A program made the position numbers and the translations under genes. The notes under the pieces are model-generated. The model saw only the letters and a program-made list of their open reading frames with translations. It ran no database searches and was not told the origin of the DNA. A stretch of DNA of 49,784 nt from the NCBI GenBank assembly GCA_016873395.1, contig VGXG01000016.1, positions 1-49,784 on the forward strand, written 5' to 3'. Source of the stretch: Nitrospira sp. Lineage in GTDB: Bacteria; Nitrospirota; Nitrospiria; Nitrospirales; Nitrospiraceae. Positions 16,701 to 25,066 of this stretch are shown in pieces; position 1 is the stretch's first letter; each line of letters begins with the position of its first letter.

Positions 16701-18045
16701 CCAGCGCCTCCCCGACCTCCCGCACCCCCACGACTTCCATCCCCTGAACTGGATCGAGCTTTGCCAGGTTTCGCTCCGGCAACAGACAGCGCCGGAACCC
16801 CATCTTGGCCGCCTCACGGATACGCAGCTCGGCCTGGCTGACCGCCCGCACCTCTCCGCCCAGCCCCACCTCGCCCAGCAGGACCGTCCGGTGATCCACC
16901 GGCCGCTCGCGCAGGCTGGAGGTCACCGCCGTGACAATACCCAGATCGATTGCCGGTTCGTCGATGCTGATCCCTCCCACGACATTCACATAGACATCCT
17001 GCCCTGAGAGATGCAGCCCGAACCGCTTTTCCATGACGGCGAGCAGCAGAGAAACCCGATTGAGTTCCACGCCGTTTGCCATCCGTTTGGGCAGGCTGTA
17101 GCCGGTAGCCGACACCAAGGCCTGCAGCTCGACCAGGATCGGCCGGGACCCTTCCAGGCTGGAGACAACCACCGAACCGGTACTCTTTTCCGGCCGCTCG
17201 GCGAGGAACAGCTCGGAGGGGTTGCTGACCTCGTCCAGCCCCGTATCCTTCATCTCAAAAACCCCGATCTCGTTCGTGGATCCGAATCTGTTTTTCACCG
17301 CACGCAGGATCCGATAGGCATGGCCCTTGTCTCCCTCAAAGTACAGAACCGTGTCCACGATATGCTCGAGGAGACGAGGGCCGGCGATGGCCCCCTCTTT
17401 CGTCACGTGACCGATGATGAAGACCGGCACCCCGCTCCGCTTCGCAAACCCCATGAGCTGACCTGCCACTTCCTGCACCTGGCTGAGACTGCCGGGGGCC
17501 GATGTCATCTGATCCGTGTAGACGGTTTGAATGGAATCCACGACCATGGCGGCGGGCTGCAGCTCTTGGACGGTCTTGAAGATCTCTTCGAGAGAAGTTT
17601 CGGCCAGGACATAGAGGCCGGCATCGTAGACCCCGAGTCTCTGCCCCCGCATCTTGATCTGGCGGGGCGACTCTTCCCCTGACACGTAGAGAACTTTGTC
17701 GTCTCCCAAGCCCAGCCTGGGCAAGGTCTGAAGGAGCAGCGTGGTCTTTCCAATGCCGGGGTCGCCTCCGATGAGAATTACCGAGCCGGGCACGACCCCG
17801 CCGCCCAGCACCCGGTCGAACTCACCAATGTCCGTCTTGAGGCGGTTCTCCCCCACCGCTTCGATCGCATCGATGGGGGTCGCCTTGGAAGCAGCCAGAC
17901 GGGCCACCACCGGCCGTCCCTTTCCGGGAGCCGCAATCCGTTCTTCTTTGAGGCTATTCCAACTGCCGCAATCGGGGCACCGTCCCAGCCACCGGGGAGT
18001 CTGGTGGCCGCAGGCCTGGCAGAAAAAACTGGTCTTGGCTCGCAC
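16684..18045 (-). CDS. radA: DNA repair protein RadA (Sms)
   Basis: 453 residues from GTG 18045 (GAGG upstream). A branch-migration helicase of recombination. It has an N-terminal zinc finger CQAC...CPDC (about 9-26), Walker A GGDPGIGKTT (about 93-102), the RadA-specific KNRFG motif (about 251-255) and a C-terminal Lon-like domain (DVYVNVVGGISIDEPAIDLG). It leads a tightly overlapping run with the lipoprotein and tsaB genes. A 242-bp MITE-like element lies just upstream, from 18140, so the radA promoter may be close to or inside the element. Confidence 0.95.
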   Translation of the reverse strand: MRAKTSFFCQACGHQTPRWLGRCPDCGSWNSLKEERIAAPGKGRPVVARLAASKATPIDAIEAVGENRLKTDIGEFDRVLGGGVVPGSVILIGGDPGIGKTTLLLQTLPRLGLGDDKVLYVSGEESPRQIKMRGQRLGVYDAGLYVLAETSLEEIFKTVQELQPAAMVVDSIQTVYTDQMTSAPGSLSQVQEVAGQLMGFAKRSGVPVFIIGHVTKEGAIAGPRLLEHIVDTVLYFEGDKGHAYRILRAVKNRFGSTNEIGVFEMKDTGLDEVSNPSELFLAERPEKSTGSVVVSSLEGSRPILVELQALVSATGYSLPKRMANGVELNRVSLLLAVMEKRFGLHLSGQDVYVNVVGGISIDEPAIDLGIVTAVTSSLRERPVDHRTVLLGEVGLGGEVRAVSQAELRIREAAKMGFRRCLLPERNLAKLDPVQGMEVVGVREVGEALDAVFQ

Positions 18046-18139
18046 GGTCGGAGCCTCTTCCTCACTCAGAGCTGCACAGCCGAATAACAAGAAGTCTTCG
18101 CATCTTAAAGGAACGGGCTACAAAATACAAAGAGCCCTG

Positions 18140-18381
18140 CCTAGCCCGCATTATTCATGAACGCTTCTGCTGGGCACCCATTGCATTCCTGGAGCAATGG
18201 GTCCCCGGGATACGCCGCACCAGCCTGCACGCGGGGTTCGCAGCTTGCAGGCGGGCGGGCTCGCCGCTTCGATCCTCAACGTCCTGTTCAAGGACGCCTT
18301 GGACCCGCGCGGCTCCGCGCGCCCGTCTCGCAGGCGTCTGCGCGATTTCGCCACGAACCGCCATAAATAATGCGGGCTAGG
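18140..18381. mobile_element. MITE-like element with 20-bp terminal inverted repeats
   Basis: CCTAGCCCGCATTATTCATG at 18140-18159 recurs as its reverse complement at 18362-18381 with 19/20 matches. The interior is GC-rich, carries a 27-nt hairpin module at 18176-18202 and shows no convincing gene. CTAG sits at both outer ends. The 242-bp size and perfect termini fit a non-autonomous insertion sequence derivative. The right terminal repeat supplies the stop codon of the HAD-like gene (18377-18379). Confidence 0.7.
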
Positions 18382-19285
18382 ACTGCAGCTTCTTGCGGAC
18401 CTCTTTCCAGTCCTTGGCCACCTGGGCTTTGGGGGGCACGTCTTCATCCTTGGTCGTTGCGGGAAGAATCACGACCCCGATCCGAAGATCAACCAACGTC
18501 TCGGCAAACTCTCGCGTCCGCCCCACGCCGGCCTTGAGGTTGTCCCACCCTTCAGCTTTCATGCGATCGACCAGCTCAACCACGGGGGTTCGGCCGGGAC
18601 GCACCGTTGCCAGCAGGCCGGCGGGAAAGCGATGGCTCCTGAGCCACTCCCGGGCCTCTTCCTCCATGCCCATCTCGTTTCGATCGGAGCGGGCCAGATA
18701 GATGACATTGAAATAGTAATCCGTGAGACGCTTGACTTCTTCGGCCGCATCGGGCGCCGGAGCCTGCTGTTCCTGACGCCCGATCTCAATCGGCAAGGAG
18801 GGAAACGGGATCAGAGGAGCCTTCGATCCCTCCGCCAGGGCGTCCATGTCCACCAGAAGAATGGGGCGCCGACGTTCCCAACAAGCCAGCGTCGCCCGAG
18901 CCTCGGCGCTTTCGACTCGCTTGGTGGACACCAGCTTGACCGTAATCGCGTGATTGCCTCGCATACGGGGGGCATGTTCGAGAAACGCCCGGCCGTCTCC
19001 CCCGGTCATAGCGGTGCCCGCTGGCCTGCCCGCGATCATGAACTCAAGCTGCTCGCCGCCCAGACCGGCTTGTCCCAGAAGGCCGCTGCGGACCAGCCGT
19101 GCCTCGATCCTCACCGGCCGACCGGGTACGGTCAACGCATCTTTCACCGAGAGGCGGCCGGCAAGTTGTTCGGTATGGCCGATACCGTTCCAGGCCGGCC
19201 AGGCACTCACCGTGAACCACAAGCCGCCCGCCCACAACAGGGTCCGGATGCTAACCACGACGAGCTGTTGAGCGTCCCTCCACAT
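18377..19285 (-). CDS. Exported protein with Ig-like region and HAD-like domain
   Basis: About 302 residues. A hydrophobic N-terminal segment (VSIRTLLWAGGLWFTVSAWP) acts as signal or anchor. Residues about 40-125 look like a beta-sandwich (RPVRIEARLVRSGLLG, GRPAGTAMTGGDGRAFLEH). Residues about 130-290 begin RRRPILLVDMDALAEG and continue FNVIYLARSDRNEMGMEEEAREWL, resembling the LNS2/APP1 branch of HAD phosphatases. The usual DxDxT is D-M-D-A-L, so the second acidic residue is present. The start is uncertain (ATG 19285 has AGG upstream; 19300 possible). Its stop codon lies in a MITE terminal repeat, so the C-terminus may have been changed by the insertion. Confidence 0.55.
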   Translation of the reverse strand: MWRDAQQLVVVSIRTLLWAGGLWFTVSAWPAWNGIGHTEQLAGRLSVKDALTVPGRPVRIEARLVRSGLLGQAGLGGEQLEFMIAGRPAGTAMTGGDGRAFLEHAPRMRGNHAITVKLVSTKRVESAEARATLACWERRRPILLVDMDALAEGSKAPLIPFPSLPIEIGRQEQQAPAPDAAEEVKRLTDYYFNVIYLARSDRNEMGMEEEAREWLRSHRFPAGLLATVRPGRTPVVELVDRMKAEGWDNLKAGVGRTREFAETLVDLRIGVVILPATTKDEDVPPKAQVAKDWKEVRKKLQS

Positions 19286-20654
19286 CCGACAATACCTCAT
19301 CTAAAATGTCGAGCGCCACGTCGGCCTCCTTCCTGGTCACCATCAGCGGAGGCACGATCCGAATCACGTTCTGGCCGGCTCCGAGCAGGAGCAGCCCCTT
19401 GCGGAAGCATCGCTGGATGACCTCGTTCCGCTCCTGCACCGCCATCTCTTTCGTCTCCCGGTCGCGCACGCACTCCAGCCCGATCATCAGTCCTATGCCG
19501 CGGACATCTCCGATCAGCCGATGACGGGTTTTGAACTGCTCCAGTTCACGGCGCACATACTTCCCGACCGTCGCGGCATTGGCCACGAGCTTCTTCTCGA
19601 GCAGGTCGATCGTCGCCAACGCCGCCTCGCAGGCCACCGGATTACCGCCGAACGTATTGGCATGGGCCCCGGCTTGCCAGCTCATCACCTCGGCCGAGGC
19701 AACGGTCGCTCCCATCGGGAGGCCCGAGGCGATGCCCTTCCCGACCGCTAGAATGTCCGGCTCCACGCCCCAATGTTCGATGGCGAACATTTTGCCGGTC
19801 CGCCCCATGCCCGTCTGCACCTCATCCACGACATAGAGGATGCCGAACTCGCGAGCTAGGCTGGCCACCATCGGATGGAACTCCGGGGGTGGCACGATTA
19901 CACCCCCTTCCCCCTGGATCGGCTCCACGACAATGGCCGCCACGTCTTCAGGCGGGACAAGGCTCTTGAAGTAGACATCCCGGATCACAGCGACGCAGTG
20001 CATCTTGCAGGAGGGGTAGGTTAGGCCATAGGGGCAGCGGTAGCAGTTGGCATAGGGCACATGGGTGACTCCGGGAATCAGCGGCGAGAAATGCCGGCGC
20101 TGAACGGCCTTGCTGCCTGTCAAGGACAGGGCGCCCATCGTTCGCCCGTGAAACGCGCCCTGAAACGCGATGGTCAGCGGCCGTCTGGTCCTGTGGCGGG
20201 CCAGCTTGAACGCCGCCTCCACGGCCTCGGTGCCGGAATTACCGAAGAAGGTGCGTTTGGGACCTTTGCCCGGCGTAATACGCCCCATCGCCTCCGCCAG
20301 CTTTACCTGGGCCGGATAATAGAAATCCGTTCCGGACATGTGAATAAACCGCGCCGCCTGGCTCCTGATCGCGTTCACCACCAGGGGATGGGCGTGGCCC
20401 GTCGCCACCACCGCGATCCCGGCCGTGAAGTCCAGGTACCGGTTGCCGTCCACATCTACCACCGTGCTCCCCCGCGCCTGTTCGACAACCAGCGGATAGA
20501 TGCGTGTCGCGGACTGGGAGAGCGTCGCCTGGTCCCGACGGACCCAGGCCCTGGCCTTAGGACCTGGAGGAGAGGTGCGGATGAAGGGAACCTTGCGTAT
20601 CGAGCGGCTTGGGGAAATGGAAGAGGAACGCTTACCTGCTGGTCGTCTGGCCAC
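19251..20654 (-). CDS. Class III PLP-dependent aminotransferase (GabT/ornithine type)
   Basis: About 467 residues. Fold-type I aminotransferase features: FFGNSGTEAVEAAFKLAR (about 140-157), FQGAFHGRTMGALSLTGSK, VVDEVQTGMGRTGKMFA with the PLP-binding aspartate, and the Schiff-base lysine in ILAVGKGIASGLPMG. The insert CYRCPYGLTYPSCKMHC is characteristic of the subgroup that includes archaeal and bacterial 4-aminobutyrate/ornithine aminotransferases and amino-acid racemases. Exact substrate is undecided. GTG 20654 has GGAGG 7 nt upstream, giving about 20 extra residues before the usual start. It overlaps the next gene by 35 bp. Confidence 0.82.
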   Translation of the reverse strand: MARRPAGKRSSSISPSRSIRKVPFIRTSPPGPKARAWVRRDQATLSQSATRIYPLVVEQARGSTVVDVDGNRYLDFTAGIAVVATGHAHPLVVNAIRSQAARFIHMSGTDFYYPAQVKLAEAMGRITPGKGPKRTFFGNSGTEAVEAAFKLARHRTRRPLTIAFQGAFHGRTMGALSLTGSKAVQRRHFSPLIPGVTHVPYANCYRCPYGLTYPSCKMHCVAVIRDVYFKSLVPPEDVAAIVVEPIQGEGGVIVPPPEFHPMVASLAREFGILYVVDEVQTGMGRTGKMFAIEHWGVEPDILAVGKGIASGLPMGATVASAEVMSWQAGAHANTFGGNPVACEAALATIDLLEKKLVANAATVGKYVRRELEQFKTRHRLIGDVRGIGLMIGLECVRDRETKEMAVQERNEVIQRCFRKGLLLLGAGQNVIRIVPPLMVTRKEADVALDILDEVLSDVEGRSTARRG

Positions 20655-20735
20655 TATCATGCCTCCCTGGCGAGTGACCGTCGATCCGAGGACCGAGGCA
20701 CGGACTATCGCCTCAGGACCATCACATGAGATCCA

Positions 20736-21011
20736 TCACATTAATCCGTGTCCCCGTTTCGCGATGGAATAGGCATCGAAGGCCGAAACGATAGCCAGGC
20801 TCAGGTACAGCAGCTCGGCCGGCGGCCAGATGGATCGCGCAATGATCAGCAACGCCAAGCCGAAGGCAAGGACGGCATAGCCCCGTTTCTCACCCAAGTA
20901 CAGATGCCCCATTCCTGCCACCAAGGAAAGCGAGGCGGCTCTCAGCCCGTGCCATGTCTTCTCGCGATTATCCACGGATTCGTCCTTCGTCGAATGTGAC
21001 GCGTCGTGCAC
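20736..21011 (-). CDS. Small membrane protein with three hydrophobic segments
   Basis: 91 residues from GTG 21011 (GGAGG 5 nt upstream). After a charged N-terminus there are hydrophobic stretches AASLSLVAGMGHLYLG, GYAVLAFGLALLIIARSIW and LLYLSLAIVSAFDAYSI. The GMGHLYLGEKRGY segment resembles TM2-type proteins. Function unknown. It lies between bcp (22 bp upstream) and the aminotransferase. Confidence 0.6.
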   Translation of the reverse strand: MHDASHSTKDESVDNREKTWHGLRAASLSLVAGMGHLYLGEKRGYAVLAFGLALLIIARSIWPPAELLYLSLAIVSAFDAYSIAKRGHGLM

Positions 21012-21033
21012 AAAGCCCTCCACGATAGACGCT

Positions 21034-21501
21034 TCACGTTTTAAACGCAGCCAGGACTTCCTCGACGTGTCCGTCCACTTTTACCTTGCGGAAGATCGCC
21101 TTCACGATGCCCTTTTCATCGATCACAAACGTGCTGCGCTCGATGCCCCAGTACTTCTTCCCGTACATGTTCTTTTCCTTGTAGACGCCGAAGGCCTTCG
21201 ACACAGTCGCATCCTCGTCACACAGCAGAGGAAACGGAAGACGGTACTTGGCGATAAATTGTCGGTGTGCCTCCGGCCCGTCCAGACTGATGCCCAAAAC
21301 CACCGCGCCCGCTTTTTGGAGACGCGCGATGGAATCTCGAAAATCACAGGCTTCTTTCGTACAGCCCGGCGTATTGTCCTTGGGATAGAAGTACAGCGCC
21401 ACGCGCTTGCCCTTAAAGTTTTTCAGGTTCACGATCTTCCCTGTTTCGTCCGGCAAAGAAAACTCAGGGGCTTGTTTTCCCATCGACACCTCAGTTCCCA
21501 T
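21034..21501 (-). CDS. bcp: Thioredoxin-dependent peroxiredoxin (Bcp)
   Basis: 155 residues from ATG 21501 (GAGGAGG 7 nt upstream). Reduces hydroperoxides in the cytoplasm. The active-site motif YPKDNTPGCTKEACDFRD contains the peroxidatic cysteine in PGCT and the resolving cysteine five residues later (C-x4-C), the bacterioferritin comigratory protein pattern. The final FRKVKVDGHVEEVL is also typical. The 235 bp upstream to 21736 hold no gene or clear signal. Confidence 0.92.
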   Translation of the reverse strand: MGTEVSMGKQAPEFSLPDETGKIVNLKNFKGKRVALYFYPKDNTPGCTKEACDFRDSIARLQKAGAVVLGISLDGPEAHRQFIAKYRLPFPLLCDEDATVSKAFGVYKEKNMYGKKYWGIERSTFVIDEKGIVKAIFRKVKVDGHVEEVLAAFKT

Positions 21502-21736
21502 GGTCATCCTCCTCTCGGCAGCCATCATGGTACCCAGCTTTGACCGTTGCAAGCAAGCGGTCTCCATTTATCCTCCAATGACTAGTACGGGAGGACCGGG
21601 ATGGGATGTACAGACGCGGCTGAACGCGTGGACTTTCGGTAGGCTCATGGACCGATGCCGAGGAATCGCTGGTTGGCTGGTGATCAAGGAGCCAAGGACA
21701 GAAGCCACCTAGGAACCATCGCCACGGGGCACCGGC

Positions 21737-22180
21737 TCAGCGCCCTTGCCCAATTCTGCCTACTTGAGAGCGCCCCTCATACTCTTTGATTTTCTTCTTA
21801 TTGGTCGGCTCCGGATCGCTGTAGGGGCGTAAGGCGGGCGAGTCCCAGATCACTTTGTTGCCCGGTTCCAGATTGGCCGCTTCGATGAAATGCCCGCGTG
21901 CTTCATCCGTTTCCCCCAGGGCAAAGAGTGCCAGGCCCAGGTTGTAATGAGCCGCTCCGGACTGTGGCGCCCCGGCTACCGCCTGTGAAAAATGGGTCCT
22001 GGCGTCTTCGTAGAGACCGCTTTTATATTCTCTGGTCCCCTGGTCGGTTGCCTGGATGACCTGCTTGGTGGAAGCCAGGCTGACCGGCAAGGGCATGCGC
22101 GGCACCGGCTTTTCCGGCGCTGCACAGCCGGGCAGCCAGCACAAGAGGCAAGCGGTGAGCAATGTGGTGAAGGATTTCAT
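21737..22180 (-). CDS. TPR-containing lipoprotein
   Basis: 147 residues. The signal MKSFTTLLTACLLCWLPGC ends in a lipobox cysteine. The TPR pattern is at residues about 50-105 (YEDARTHFSQAVAGAPQSGAAHYNLGLALFALGETDEARGHFIEA): roughly one and a half repeats. The C-terminus is lysine-rich. Likely a scaffold in the periplasm. The ATG has GAGGAAGCC upstream, and the gene follows the first DUF507 gene by 27 bp. Confidence 0.75.
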   Translation of the reverse strand: MKSFTTLLTACLLCWLPGCAAPEKPVPRMPLPVSLASTKQVIQATDQGTREYKSGLYEDARTHFSQAVAGAPQSGAAHYNLGLALFALGETDEARGHFIEAANLEPGNKVIWDSPALRPYSDPEPTNKKKIKEYEGRSQVGRIGQGR

Positions 22181-22207
22181 GGCTTCCTCAAATCACAAAT
22201 GAACGGT

Positions 22208-22492
22208 TCAATGACCCGGCTTCTTGCGCTTGCGAAGCTCTTCCTCAACCGTCTTGCGGTACAGCACCTCCCACTCCTGACTCCCCTCGGCAATCGGACG
22301 CGAATAAGAGGACAGTTTCGCTCGAACGGCCCGGTCAATGTCCTCCTCCTGAGCCAGCTCCGAGGCGAGCACCCGCTTGATCTCGCGGAGGGTATGGGCT
22401 TCATCACCTGTGAGCCTGGCCCCTGATCCCTTCTTCAAGCAGGCCAGAATAACGTGCGCCAGATGCGTGACTTTGTCGTCGCTGAGCAGCAT
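22208..22492 (-). CDS. DUF507 family protein, copy A
   Basis: 94 residues, helical. MLLSDDKVTHLAHVILACL at the start and a long middle helix are the DUF507 pattern: an N-terminal MxLS..K..HLA, then a charged second half. Function unknown. A paralogue of the same family (22588-22869) is immediately upstream, separated only by a heptad-repeat hairpin. The two share the start motif but otherwise differ, so they are an old duplication. Confidence 0.8.
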   Translation of the reverse strand: MLLSDDKVTHLAHVILACLKKGSGARLTGDEAHTLREIKRVLASELAQEEDIDRAVRAKLSSYSRPIAEGSQEWEVLYRKTVEEELRKRKKPGH

Positions 22493-22500
22493 CTTTCACT

Positions 22501-22585
22501 ACCGTTATTCGTCATCCGTCACTCGTCAATCGGCCTGGAAAGCCTTTTCTTCCAGCTCACGACGAATAACGGATGACGAGTAACG
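22501..22585 (-). repeat. Heptad-repeat hairpin between the two DUF507 genes
   Basis: Arms at 22504-22527 and 22561-22584 can form a 24-bp stem in which all three mismatches are C/T changes, i.e. G-U pairs in the RNA. Each arm reads as 7-nt units: ATTCGTC ATCCGTC ACTCGTC on the left, and GACGAAT AACGGAT GACGAGT on the right. The loop carries a nested CTGGAA/TTCCAG hairpin. It begins 2 nt after the upstream stop codon and ends 8 nt before the next start codon, filling the gap. Confidence 0.75.
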
Positions 22586-22587
22586 TC

Positions 22588-22869
22588 TTAGAGCACAAGT
22601 CCGCGTTCTCGCACGAGCTTGCTCTTGATCATGGTGAACATTTTCTGATAATCCACGTGCCCCTTTACAATGTCCGCCTCGTAGGCTTTCATCAGATTGC
22701 GGATCTCCGCGTTCAGTCGATCCTCCACCAGCAACTCATCCATGATCGTCTGGTCGAGCGCTTCGACCAGCTTCTGCCCGGGGCCCTGCACCTCCAGATA
22801 GCCCTCGCCCTGCAGGCGAGCGACCAGCGAGGCGGCCATGTGGCTGACCCGTTCTTTCGACAACTTCAT
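22588..22869 (-). CDS. DUF507 family protein, copy B
   Basis: 93 residues, helical and charged. It begins MKLSKERVSHMAASLVARL, with IMDELLVEDRLNAEIRNLM in the middle, the DUF507 pattern. It overlaps the upstream cyclophilin-like gene by 4 bp (ATGA), so translation is coupled. Downstream the heptad hairpin leads to copy A. Function unknown. Confidence 0.8.
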   Translation of the reverse strand: MKLSKERVSHMAASLVARLQGEGYLEVQGPGQKLVEALDQTIMDELLVEDRLNAEIRNLMKAYEADIVKGHVDYQKMFTMIKSKLVRERGLVL

Positions 22870-23276
22870 GGTATAGCCCGCGTTCCGTCCTCAATTTTTT
22901 CCACTCGAATTTTCGTTGCGTCCAGAGCCTGCCGCAGGACCGTGGCATCTCCCACGATGCGTCCGACGACATTCACGCGATCCGCCGGGACCGGATCAAC
23001 TCCGAGGCTCATCGGCGTCCTGCCGAAAAAGATCGCCAGCACCTCTCCAGCGCCCCAGAAAGCCACGTCCCCCACCTTCACCTGCGTGGTGGCCGTTTCC
23101 CGATGGTCTTTCACACCGGAAATTTTGAAATAGAACTCTTCGCCCCAGGTGTTGATGGGAGCCTCAATCGGCAAGGCTGCGTAAACCGCATCGGCGGTCT
23201 TGGTCGCCTTCAACTCCGCTTCCAACCTCACTCCCCCCACCGAGATTCTGATCCGTCTGGTTCCGTTTCCCATCAT
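22866..23276 (-). CDS. Cyclophilin-like fold protein (DUF3830/TM1367-type)
   Basis: 136 residues. The sequence RIRISVGGVRLEAELKATKTADAVYAALPIEAPINTWGEEFYFKI, with VGDVAFWGAGEVLAIFFGRTP (about 67-87), matches the small cyclophilin-like proteins of the TM1367/DUF3830 family. These share the barrel of cyclophilin but not its active site. Function unknown. It is the first gene of a run with two DUF507 genes and the TPR lipoprotein. The start is one of two successive ATGs (23276 or 23273). Confidence 0.75.
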   Translation of the reverse strand: MMGNGTRRIRISVGGVRLEAELKATKTADAVYAALPIEAPINTWGEEFYFKISGVKDHRETATTQVKVGDVAFWGAGEVLAIFFGRTPMSLGVDPVPADRVNVVGRIVGDATVLRQALDATKIRVEKIEDGTRAIP

Positions 23277-23367
23277 CGGTTACTCTGGGCTCTCACTTTT
23301 CAGCCGGTTATGGCACAACTGGTTTCCACCTCGCCGGCGTCTTCGCGCAATCACAGCGGAATTTAGC

Positions 23368-23397
23368 TTGTTTACCGCTTGAAATCAAGGCTAGAAT
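23368..23397 (+). promoter_or_regulatory. Predicted promoter of the exonuclease-phosphatase unit
   Basis: TTGTTT (23368-23373) and TAGAAT (23392-23397) are 18 bp apart in the divergent intergenic region, with a leader of about 38 nt before the ATG at 23442. No clear opposite promoter for the minus-strand gene was seen. Confidence 0.45.
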
Positions 23398-23441
23398 CCC
23401 TGTCGAATCGACTGGATCGGCGACGCGCACCTGGCGGTTCT

Positions 23442-24209
23442 ATGATCGAAGCCACATTTGTGCTGCTCAAGGGCATCGGTGAATCGACAGAGCGGCGTCT
23501 CTGGGCGAGCGGGGTCGAGAACTGGCGCGCATTCCTGGGATGCGACCGGATTCCCGGCATTTCGCCCCTGCGGAAACAGGCCTACAACCGCGACCTCCTC
23601 GCCGCCATGCACCATCTGCAGGAAGGCCAGGCGCAACATTTCTCGCGCTGCCTGAAGCCTCGCGACCATTGGCGCCTGTTTGAGACATTTCGGTCGTCCA
23701 CCGTCTTCCTGGACATCGAAACCACCGGCGATCCCGCCCCCCAGGGCGACGTCACCGTAGTGGGGCTCTATGCCAACGGCCGGATGACCAGTCTCGTGCT
23801 GGGCCAATCCTTGTCGACAGAGCGTTTACAACGAGAACTTGCTCACTACAATCTCGTCGTCACTTTTTTCGGGAGTGTCTTCGACCTGCCCTACCTGCGC
23901 GCGAAGTTTCCCGAGTTGGTTCTGGATTGTCCGCATTTTGACCTCTGCTTCGCAGCCAGGCGCCTTGGCCTCGGCGGAGGGCTCAAGCGGATCGAGTCGG
24001 AACTTGGTATCCACAGACAGGCCGACCTCCAGGGAATTGATGGATGGGAAGCGGTCAGGCTGTGGCAGCGGTGGCGTCGGGGACAGACAGAGGCGCTCGA
24101 TCTCCTCCTGCGATACAACGACGCGGACACCAGAAACCTTGAGCCGCTGGCTGAGATTCTGTACAGCCGGCTGAGGGCCCATTGCCGATCAATGAACGGA
24201 GAGCTGTGA
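23442..24209 (+). CDS. RNase H-like (YprB-type) exonuclease domain protein
   Basis: 255 residues from ATG 23442. The core shows the DEDD exonuclease signs: FLDIETTG (about 90-97) with the catalytic Asp and Glu, a middle VVTFFGSVFDLPYLRAKF (Asp) and the final YNDADTRNLEPL with the last catalytic Asp. This matches the predicted 3'-5' exonuclease related to YprB (RNase_H superfamily). The N-terminal about 60 residues resemble a helix-hairpin-helix-like start (LLKGIGESTERRLWASGV). The next gene starts within its stop codon. Confidence 0.78.
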   Translation: MIEATFVLLKGIGESTERRLWASGVENWRAFLGCDRIPGISPLRKQAYNRDLLAAMHHLQEGQAQHFSRCLKPRDHWRLFETFRSSTVFLDIETTGDPAPQGDVTVVGLYANGRMTSLVLGQSLSTERLQRELAHYNLVVTFFGSVFDLPYLRAKFPELVLDCPHFDLCFAARRLGLGGGLKRIESELGIHRQADLQGIDGWEAVRLWQRWRRGQTEALDLLLRYNDADTRNLEPLAEILYSRLRAHCRSMNGEL

Positions 24210-25027
24210 GCCAGGAAAACAGGGAACACGTCCCTGCCAGCCGCGTGGTCTGGCGGGGAACCGGGAAAACTCACAAGGGCCTCGTCCGATCGACCAATCA
24301 GGATGCCTTCGCCGCTCTGGACCAGTTCAACCTCTGGATCGTAGCCGATGGGATGGGCGGCCATGCGGGAGGGGATGTGGCCAGCCGCACGGCGGTGGAG
24401 ACGCTTTCCTCCTGGGGACCTGCGATCGCCCAGCTAGACAAGACCGGCCACTTGAATGTTCCTCCTCAAGGGAAGCGCGCAAAGACCCTGCGCGACGCGA
24501 TCCAGACGGCGAATGAGGCCATCCGCCAGCAAGCGCTGACTCAGCCTCAACTCGCAAACATGGGCACCACCCTGGTGGTCGTGCAGATTGCCCCCGGGCT
24601 TTCCGACGACGCATTTGCCTCAGCCATAATCGCCCATGTCGGCGACAGCCGTGCCTACTTGCTGCGCGAGCGTGTTTTGACCCAACTCACGCAGGACCAT
24701 TCCTGGGTGGAGGAAAAGATCAAGCAGGGGGTGCTTTCGCCACAGGATGCGCTGGCCCACCCCTTGCGGAGTGTGTTGACCCGAGCCCTTGGGACCGAAG
24801 CAGCCGTTGAGCCGGATCTTTCCTCCTATCCGCTCCAACGAGGCGACCGGATCCTCCTCTGTACCGATGGGGTGACCAAGATGCTGAGCGACGGTGAGAT
24901 CGCCGAAACGCTCCTCCGTGCCGGCCCTTCCGCTGAAGCTGCCTGCGACGCGCTCATTGCCGAAGCCAATCGACGGGGCGGTCAAGATAACTCCACGGTT
25001 CTCCTTGTACAGGCAGAACCGCTGTAG
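24206..25027 (+). CDS. PP2C-family Ser/Thr protein phosphatase
   Basis: 273 residues from GTG 24206, overlapping the exonuclease stop (GTGA) with GGAG 5 nt upstream. Metal-binding motifs are seen: STNQDAF (about 29-35), VADGMGGHAGGDVAS (about 46-60), AHVGDSRAYLLR (about 148-159), LCTDGVTKML (about 220-229) and GGQDNSTVLLV (about 255-265). These are the bacterial PP2C (PppA/PrpC) signature, a cytoplasmic phosphatase that reverses Hanks-type kinases. No kinase gene is adjacent. Confidence 0.92.
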   Translation: MSQENREHVPASRVVWRGTGKTHKGLVRSTNQDAFAALDQFNLWIVADGMGGHAGGDVASRTAVETLSSWGPAIAQLDKTGHLNVPPQGKRAKTLRDAIQTANEAIRQQALTQPQLANMGTTLVVVQIAPGLSDDAFASAIIAHVGDSRAYLLRERVLTQLTQDHSWVEEKIKQGVLSPQDALAHPLRSVLTRALGTEAAVEPDLSSYPLQRGDRILLCTDGVTKMLSDGEIAETLLRAGPSAEAACDALIAEANRRGGQDNSTVLLVQAEPL

Positions 25028-25066
25028 TTTCCCCCATCGGGAAGAAGACTGCTTTCTCAGGCTAGC

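Noticed and set aside
18140-18381. Small protein gene inside the MITE-like element
   Set aside because: Open frames there are Arg/Ser/Ala-rich, lack a ribosome-binding site and are explained by the GC-rich palindromic sequence.
21502-21736. Possible tRNA or small RNA in the gap upstream of bcp
   Set aside because: No cloverleaf, CCA end or TTCGA arm was found, and no promoter or terminator pair could be supported.
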